NCBI GenBank assembly: GCA_034509425.1
Contig: JAVTVJ010000296.1
Coordinates: forward strand, 930,001-994,000
DNA length: 64,000 nt
DNA from: Eopsaltria australis
Taxonomy: Eukaryota > Chordata > Aves > Passeriformes > Petroicidae
Direction: 5' to 3'
Shown here: positions 48,601 to 64,000 of the stretch, piece after piece
Layout: every line of letters begins with the position of its first letter
Position numbering within the stretch: the stretch's first letter is position 1
Position numbers and translations under genes: made by a program
Notes under the pieces: generated by a model
Databases searched by the model: none
Told to the model about the DNA's origin: nothing
The model's input: only the letters and a program-made list of their open reading frames with translations

Positions 48601-51322
48601 CTGAAATAAGGTTTGTGTCTGTATGGATGCCAGTTTCAAAATCTGCAGTAAATTCAGTGCTGCAGATTAACCCCCTGAAGTGTCAGGGTGCATTTTTGAC
48701 TTCGCTATGCTGAAAATTTTCCTCCTTTTGGTTACATAAACCAGTGTCACTTACTTCATAGAAACTGTGTAAACTCTTTAATGTCACCCCAAACAACAAT
48801 TCACCTGAAAAAGAGTAATTTCCATGATATTGCAATTCTTAGTATTGGTGGCATGTCCACTGCCAAACAGCAAGGCTTGTCCCCAGCACAGGAACAGCAG
48901 AATCTGGCTGTAGTTTAGAGAAATTATTGTGTATTTGGTGAGATGAGGATAGGTTCCTCACTGGTTTATATGTCAATGTCTGTAACTACAGATAAAATGC
49001 TAAATTAGCCATTGATCATGAAAAGTCAAAGAAAGCAATAGGAATTTTTTGGGTGGAATACTGTTACCTTTACAGTATAAATCTGTGTCAAAAGACGCCA
49101 TCAGTTAAACTTTGCAAAAACATGGCAAAGGAAGATTTCACTGTATTCTTGTCTTCTAGGGATTCTTTAATTCCCTGCGGACTGAGCTGACTGACTACCC
49201 TGAGATCAGCGTGATCCAAATCTGCCCAGGGCCTGTACAGTCCCAGATCATCCAAAATGTCTTTACTGAGAATCTTGCGAAGGTAAGGACTCAGTTCTGT
49301 TGTGACAAACCCAACTTTTGCTGCGGGGCCAGTGATCCTTTCCTGGGGTGTTTTTTGTCTGGTTTTATCCTCCTGGCAAACATTAACCTCATCTTCTTAC
49401 CAAAAAATGCTTTGAGGGGTGCAGAGCTGTGTGTGTGCTCTTGGAATTCTTGGTGGTATCAAATGAAAATTGAGTTTGATGATTGTTCTGCCTTCTCTCT
49501 TCCAACACATACAGCCCAAATCTAGAAAAATGTACTGTACAGCCACCGTGCTGCAGTTTTGGGGGGAAAGCCAGGGTTTTCTGGACACAGCTCTGCCTGG
49601 GGAGTGCTGTCCTTGCTGCACAGGTGGGGTTTTGTTTGCCCTGGTCACGCTGTGCTCTGGTGGGTGACGCTGCTGCTGGCACAGCCCCGGCTCAGCTGAC
49701 ACGAGCTGTGCATTCCTTTCCTGTTAGGGATTGTTCCAGGAGGAAAAGCAAAACCTTCCAACCGCACAATGGCTTTTAGTAAAGGCCCTGTGACAAAGCA
49801 GCTGGCAAAAATTGCTACTGTGATACATCAAACTGTAAATCTGCCCTAAATTCAATCGATTTGAAGCTCAGGGTAACCCACCACTGAGGGGGAAGGGATC
49901 TCTTCATTGCTGAATTGAGTTCTGGAATGATTTTTGTGTTGCAAAACTTCTGAAAAGATGTACTTTTTGAACAATGGTGAAAGCTTGCAAAACACATTCC
50001 TCAGATTTTGGTGTGGCAGAAGACCAGGGAGGAGGAGCAAATCTAGACCAGAACTGCTTTTGCCCTGTGGAACAGAAGGACAGATTGCTAGAGCAGCCTG
50101 TTGTTGCTCGAGTGAAACGTGCATAAGTTCACAGGGCTGTGGTTTAAGTTCACCAAACAATACACAGGGACAAGACCTCAGGTTGATATCCCTGCTCCAA
50201 AGCAGCTGGCTGCTTTTCTCTTGGTTGAGATGGAGAGAACTGGCAGGCATGCTTAAGTTAATGGGGAATGTGACCTCATCTACTAACTCGGTTACTTGAG
50301 TACCTTGCAGTATAGAATGGGGCAGGCACAGCTGGGAACTGGGGAGTTCCCATTCCTCAGAGCTGCAGGTGGGGGAACTTGTTCAATAATCACCATCAAG
50401 TGGAAGCCCTGCTGGAGCAGGACAGAGCTTGGAGACACTTTTTTTTTTTTTAAAGTTTTAATGGAGGCATTAATTAATGGAGGCATTAATTATAAGGGTG
50501 ATTTATTTGAGCCAAAGGAAGGTGGTTCCCACACTGAAAACCAGAGGACAGTGAGGGATGGGTTCCCCTGCCCCAGTGTCTGGGTGAGTTCTTGTGGGGA
50601 AACTGGGAGGGAGTGTGTCTGTCACACAGAGCATGGCCCTTTTCCTCCCTCTGTCACTCCCAGGATGCAGTTCTAACCCCTCCCTGCTCTGTCCCCCCTC
50701 AGTCCATTGAGAACAGCGGGGACCAGTCCCACAAGATGCCCACGGATCGCTGTGCCCGGCTCACCCTGGTGAGCGTGGCCAACGACGTGAAGGAGGCCTG
50801 GATCAGCGACCACCCCTACCTGGCCGTGTGCTACATGTGGCAGTACACACCCACCTGGGCCTGGTGGCTCATGAACAGGATGGGCAAGAGGAGGATACAG
50901 AACTTCAAGAGTGGAATTGTGAGTGTGCAGCGTGTCCCTCTCTCCCCTGCTTGCTTTGTTTCGCCCTGCTGGGGGGAATGCTGGGGTTGCATTGCTCCTC
51001 ACTCACGCTTAGAGCCCTAATGTGCCCAGTGTTCTGTTCCTGCAGTGCTCACTGGTAGATGCTGTTTATTCTTTTGGTGCAAAAAAAACCCTCCCATGTT
51101 AAAGTACTGCAAGAACAGGAAATACAAAAATAAGGGTGGCACATGCAGCTTAAAACTTGGTGCTTTCGCACTGTAACTGCCCATCGTGACAAGCTGTTTC
51201 AAAATAAAAACAACACTGTGAGTGAAGGATTTAACACAGCAGAAAGCTGGGTGGGGAAATACTGATTTAATGTCCTCTCCCTCCAGGATGCTGATGCCTC
51301 TTATTCAAGGAAGAAGAAGTAA
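33429..51322 (+). CDS. DHRS7: DHRS7 (dehydrogenase/reductase SDR family member 7), complete, seven coding exons
   Basis: Coding exons join(33429-33564, 38040-38192, 43719-43825, 44144-44383, 49160-49282, 50703-50918, 51287-51322) give 1011 bases, 336 residues plus stop; human is 339. All junctions are GT-AG and in phase. The product is an ER-membrane short-chain dehydrogenase/reductase (SDR34C1), NADP(H)-dependent in mammals, with reported activity on steroids and retinoids. In order: an N-terminal hydrophobic anchor (about residues 6-26), Rossmann motif TGASSGIGEE, NNGG (in place of the classical NNAG, as I recall for human), catalytic Ser in VTVSS, active-site YCASK, and the CPGPVQS loop. 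The ATG is preceded by an in-frame TAA (33390-33392) and lies in GCGATGG context. It diverges from PPM1A and converges on PCNX4. The C-terminus differs from the human one. Confidence 0.96.
33565..38039 (+). other. DHRS7: DHRS7 intron 1
   Basis: 4.5 kb. The first 120 bases are still CpG-rich; the rest is AT-rich with a T run of about 22 bases at 36,593-36,614. No CR1 copy or embedded gene recognised. Confidence 0.85.
38040..38192 (+). CDS. DHRS7: DHRS7 coding exon 2
   Basis: 153 bases, phase 1 to phase 1. Acceptor GATAG, donor GTAAGT. It carries the cofactor-binding glycine motif VTGASSGIGEE and the following helix with the ARRED segment expected at the end of beta-2. Confidence 0.96.
39560..39853 (+). 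mobile_element. CR1 LINE fragment in DHRS7 intron 2
   Basis: Sense CR1 tail: GAGGTGACAGGACAAGGGGT, GGTGGTGAGGCCCTGGCACA, CAGGCCAGGCTGGATGAGGC. It ends near CATTTTTGTGACTCTATAAT. It has the same orientation as the gene. Confidence 0.92.
39935..41225 (-). mobile_element. Long, old CR1 LINE copy (about 1.3 kb) reaching into the ORF2 3' region
   Basis: A diverged antisense CR1. It shows the GTGGCCCTATTCTCCACTAT...CCAAAATTTGACACAGCACT block, the GACCCCAGGTCTTGTTTGGA block, AGGTCATTAATGAAGATATT, the CCCAAGGACTGAGGTTAGGC block and the TGAGGCAAAGAAGGCACTAA...CCTCCCTTTTGTTGCTGC region. The last two derive from the coding part of CR1, so this is the longest element in the window. Many indels leave no intact frame. 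It lacks its 3' tail next to the plus-strand CR1. Confidence 0.85.
41765..41850 (-). mobile_element. Small CR1 tail remnant
   Basis: TTGAGGTTGAAATGGACCCC and the following CAGCCTCTGCTGGAAGCTCA resemble the antisense CR1 3' end. The terminal octamers are lost. Confidence 0.5.
43719..43825 (+). CDS. DHRS7: DHRS7 coding exon 3
   Basis: 107 bases after a TTTTTCAG acceptor, ending at donor GTAAGA. It encodes SDILVLRLDLTD and the helix up to HFGR. The codon split across the previous intron (C + AA) gives Gln where human has Glu. Confidence 0.94.
43826..44143 (+). other. DHRS7: DHRS7 intron 3
   Basis: 318 bases with normal donor and acceptor. No repeat or RNA recognised. Confidence 0.9.
44144..44383 (+). 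CDS. DHRS7: DHRS7 coding exon 4 (catalytic exon)
   Basis: 240 bases, exactly 80 codons, phase 0 at both ends. It contains NNGG, the IELNYLGTISLTK helix, the catalytic Ser of VTVSS, and YCASK with the active-site Tyr and Lys. Donor GTGAGT. GC is clearly higher than in the flanking introns. Confidence 0.97.
44384..49159 (+). other. DHRS7: DHRS7 intron 4
   Basis: 4.8 kb. A somewhat GC-richer block lies at about 46,500-48,350 with no recognisable exon or repeat family. T/A runs lie near 46,346-46,370. Confidence 0.85.
49160..49282 (+). CDS. DHRS7: DHRS7 coding exon 5
   Basis: 123 bases, 41 codons. Acceptor TCTTCTAG, donor GTAAGG. It encodes GFFNSLRTEL and the ICPGPVQSQI loop that follows beta-6 in SDRs. 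Confidence 0.95.
49283..50702 (+). other. DHRS7: DHRS7 intron 5
   Basis: 1.4 kb. It contains a T run at 50,441-50,452 and a 16-bp direct repeat (ATGGAGGCATTAATTA) at about 50,461-50,492. Nothing coding recognised. Confidence 0.9.
50703..50918 (+). CDS. DHRS7: DHRS7 coding exon 6
   Basis: 216 bases, 72 codons. Acceptor CCCCCCTCAG, donor GTGAGT. It encodes the DQSHKM segment and the tryptophan-rich WQYTPTWAWW stretch characteristic of DHRS7 C-terminal regions. It is GC-rich at third positions. Confidence 0.96.
50919..51286 (+). other. DHRS7: DHRS7 intron 6
   Basis: 368 bases with GTGAGT donor and CTCCAG acceptor. No feature recognised inside. Confidence 0.9.
51287..51322 (+). CDS. DHRS7: DHRS7 terminal coding exon
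   Basis: Eleven codons (DADASYSRKKK) and TAA after a CTCTCCCTCCAG acceptor. The conserved DADxSY matches human. The tail after it is basic and shorter than the human tail, so the stop position is lineage-specific or uses a different end. Confidence 0.88.
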   Translation, partial: DADASYSRKKK

Positions 51323-51500
51323 GGATGAGTGTGTGCGAAATCCTGCTGTTCTTGTGCTAAGGCTGAGAAACTTTTCGTATTGCATGACTGCAAACAACAG
51401 CTTTTTTTTGGTTTTGTTATATCTTTGTCATCATGTAACTTGACAGATCTATCGAGCTGATGACACACTTGACTAAATAAAAATCTCTTTCTAAACACAC
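51323..51500 (+). terminator. DHRS7: DHRS7 3' UTR and poly(A) signal
   Basis: A short 3' UTR follows the TAA. The canonical AATAAA is at 51476-51481 and a TTTCTAAACACACCTGTTTC stretch follows, so cleavage is expected at about 51,495-51,505. This gives a 3' UTR of about 180 bases. Confidence 0.75.
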
Positions 51501-52540
51501 CTGTTTCATGTCAAACTCCCACAGGCTGAGTTTTTAAGCTTAGAAGAACTGAGACACATGAGAGGCTGGGCTGCTATGGTGCTTGTTTGTCTGCTGCTCT
51601 GACATTGGCAAACACCTGGTGAGCAGCCTAAAATTATATTCCAGGATCCTGTTTCCCTCACTTTCATTCCTCAGGCATGTTTATTAAAAACACCCCCACA
51701 AGCAGAAGGGTGTGGGATAGAGGGTAAGGGTGTCTGCTCTGTGCTTGGGATGTGTCACTTGAGCAAAACGTGTATTTAGGGCTAAATCCCTTCATTTCTG
51801 ACACATCAGGACTCACCCTCTGGACCTTTTCCCCGCTCTGCTGCCCTTTCGTGTCCCTGTGTGTGAAAAACATCACAATCTAAAGCAAGGAGGTGTTGGG
51901 AAGAATTAAATAAAGCTCTGCACACATCTGGTTAGAAAACAGAGCAGTTCTGAGGTCACATGAGATAACAATTGGTCCCAAGCTCAATCCCATTGCTGAG
52001 TGCAGTACCAGGATGCCATCAATAATCTCAACAGCAGCCTGTGAACACAGACAAGGCCAGGGTTGAAGGTGCTCTGATTCCTGAATTCCAGATAAATCAA
52101 ACAGGCCGTGGTTCAAGAGCACACAAACAAACCAGCAGCTGAACAGGGGCTGGTGGCTGCACGGATCTGTGGGACAGCACAAGAAGCTTTGACTCCGGTT
52201 CCTGCCAAAACCAGCATGCAGACAGGTTTAAGGTGAGGGCACTGTGACTCAGGGGCTCAGGGCTGTGCACACCCTGGGCTGTGCCAAGGGGCTCTGTGAG
52301 CAGTGAGTGGGGGTGTGGGACATGCTGCCCGTGACAGCAGGGGACAGGATGTGGCAGGGCAGCACAGCCCAGCTCCACATTCCTGTGCTCCAGCAGGAAC
52401 GCTGCTAATTGTGCTGCTCCATCTGGTGCCAATCAGGATCTCTGCTGGAACACTGGGCCCGGTTATCAGCAGCTCTCCTCAAGGCCAGGGACCAGATGGA
52501 GAGAACCCAGAAAAAGGAAGGGAAAAGGATCACAGCTCTC
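51501..52540. other. Spacer between convergent DHRS7 and PCNX4
   Basis: About 1 kb with no recognised gene or repeat. A minus-strand AATAAA at about 51,670-51,675 could act as a distal PCNX4 signal. If either gene uses distal polyadenylation, the two transcripts would overlap here. Confidence 0.5.
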
Positions 52541-53493
52541 TTTAGATTTTTCTCAACTGGTTTATTCAGTTTACAAAAGACAAAGGATGAGGGCAGAAAT
52601 TACAGCCATCTTCGAATAAGGACTGCTGCAAAAAAAGATAATTAAATTTTCTGTGACCATATGGAAGACAAGTAGTAAGAGGTTTATAATGAGGCAAGGG
52701 AGAGTTAATTAGATTTAGGAAATAACTCCACCTTTCCAGCTGCTGCAAGAGCAGCAAAGAACTGGAGTGAACTGCTTGAGGAGTTCATGACACTCCTCAC
52801 ACTGGAAGTTTTAAATCAGAGTAAACATTTGCCTGGGTAGCTCCTTCTCAGAAGGAGCTGAAATAAGTGCTCTCTATAAGCCCCTTCCACGTCACTTCCA
52901 TGGCTCTGTATTTCCAGGTGCTGTTCAGGGCCCAGCATGGCACCAACCTGCTTTGGAATTCCACTGCACCACTTGCATAGTTTTTAAAAATCATTTCTGC
53001 CTCTATCAAAAGAAACAGCCAGCAGCCAAATACATGATTCTGTGACAAATTTTATCTGAGACAACAGGTCTTAAAGGGGAGGAGTAAAAGTAATAAATGT
53101 GCTTGGAATCAGACAAGGCTGGGTGTTCTAAACCAGTACTACTACAGTTATGGAGCAGGTCTAATTTAAATTGATTCTGTAGGATTAGGAAATACAATTA
53201 CCTACTCCCTGCTCAGCATCTGCCTCCAGTATAACCACTGACCTGCTGAGAAGACACAGTTAAGTGCTAAAACTGGTGGTAGTGAACAGGGTAAATGAGC
53301 CACGGGAAACTGGACCTGTTTCCAAGGTGACCTGTAACATTACAAACCAGCTGCCCCAGTCTGTTCCAGCCTGTAGTGATGTTAAAAAAAATAAATTACT
53401 TCTGGCATAGCTGGATTTTCACCACCCCTCCATCATCAAGCTCTCATTGCATTTGTGGAAGACTGGTTAGGGAGGTGGACAGAGGTTGCAAGT

Positions 53494-53498
<5 letters not shown>

Positions 53499-53530
<32 letters not shown>

Positions 53531-53540
53531 CATATATATG
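53499..53540. repeat. (TA)n microsatellite
   Basis: About 12 uninterrupted TA units, then broken ATAT units to 53540. Self-complementary, and probably length-polymorphic. It falls inside the presumed PCNX4 3' UTR. Confidence 0.9.
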
Positions 53541-53986
53541 GATATTGGAAGAAGGATATGAAATCATACCATTTGTTCTTTAAATTTCCTCTGCCCCTAA
53601 TTACACATGTTTACTTCTTTCACCAGTAAAGTCACCCAGGTTATCAGTGTGTCAGAGCACACACTGGTTTATATAAATTCTTTTTACCAAAACAAGTAAT
53701 TTGGTAAAAATTGTCCTTTAGAATTTACTTTAGTTAAAGCATGGCTGACAACTTACTACACACAAGGAAGATCAGTGAAAGTCATGTAACAAATGCTGGA
53801 ACTGAACTCAGTCCAATATAAAATGGCCAGAATAAAAAAAAATCATATAAATAGTCCTATGTACACTTTGGTTGCCAACTCTGGGGCTGACAATACTACA
53901 AGGAGCTGTAACCTGACTAGCAGTGCAAGTCACCTGTCCAAGAAAAAAAAAAAAAGTAAAAATAAATCAAAATGCACCAAAAATAG

Positions 53987-54041
53987 TTAATGATCAGAAT
54001 TACATTAGTGATCAGAATTATGGTAATGATCAGAATTATGT
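53987..54041. repeat. Triplicated 18-19 bp tandem repeat
   Basis: Three near-identical units of the form TTARTGATCAGAATTAYR lie back to back, each with a BclI-type TGATCA palindrome. Copies differ at two or three positions. Confidence 0.85.
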
Positions 54042-54321
54042 TGCTCTTCTCTAAACTGGAGAAGAGAATTTCAGCATGTGGCTCATCAGCCACATAGGCA
54101 ATGGTGCCTCATGTCCCAGCAGCAAGAGACCAGCTCCCAATTCCTGCCTGCTGAAGGTTTTGGCCAGCATCACCTCTGTGCCAAGGACGTGCGCTGGGCT
54201 GGCACCGCCACCCTGAGAGTAACCCTGATCCGCAGTGCACGAAGGGAGCACGGACGTTTGATTCCCACCATGCAGATGAAAAAGTCAAACCAGTCAGAGC
54301 CATAATTGAGAAAAGGGCAGC

Positions 54322-64000
<9,679 letters not shown>

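Larger units (their letters stand above)
52541..54321 (-). terminator. PCNX4: PCNX4 3' UTR with candidate poly(A) signal
   Basis: Sequence downstream of the PCNX4 stop. The first clear minus-strand AATAAA is at 52566-52561, implying a 3' UTR of about 1.75 kb. It includes a (TA)n microsatellite and an 18-bp triplicated repeat. The 3' end is inferred only from the hexamer. Confidence 0.45.

Overview
The window is nuclear DNA from a bird. Three things point there: split vertebrate genes with GT-AG introns, many truncated CR1 LINE copies as the only clear interspersed repeat, and a compact PPM1A - DHRS7 - PCNX4 block. The gene order and relative strands are, from recall, those of human chromosome 14q23. 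I cannot name the species. Exons were assembled by hand from splice signals, reading phase and recalled similarity to the human proteins. Many exons are too short to stand out as open frames.

Layout. (1) Bases 1 to about 16,500 hold the 5' part of PPM1A on the minus strand. The large ATG-bearing coding exon is at 993-1844, intron 1 is about 14 kb, and a CpG island at about 15,360-16,530 holds the candidate noncoding first exon(s). The last PPM1A exons lie off the left edge. (2) From about 16,530 to 33,020 there is a gene-free spacer with a hexanucleotide repeat, seven or so CR1 fragments and AT-rich DNA. (3) DHRS7 lies complete on the plus strand: CpG-island promoter near 33,400, seven coding exons between 33,429 and 51,322, 336 codons, and a poly(A) signal at 51,476. 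(4) PCNX4 lies on the minus strand from the right edge down to its stop codon at 54,322. Ten exons encode about 970 C-terminal residues; the N-terminus is off the right edge.

PPM1A and DHRS7 are divergent, with heads about 17 kb apart. DHRS7 and PCNX4 converge, with stop codons 3.0 kb apart. The three genes do unrelated jobs: a Mg/Mn-dependent Ser/Thr phosphatase, an ER short-chain dehydrogenase/reductase, and a multi-pass pecanex-family membrane protein. They look like conserved neighbours, not a functional cluster.

I found no previously undescribed system. The points most worth a second look are a G-rich hexanucleotide array beside the PPM1A promoter, two competing first-exon donors (one creating an upstream ORF that stops 12 nt before the main ATG), a very GC-rich PCNX4 exon with apparently composition-driven residue changes, and a bird-type DHRS7 C-terminus that differs from the mammalian one.
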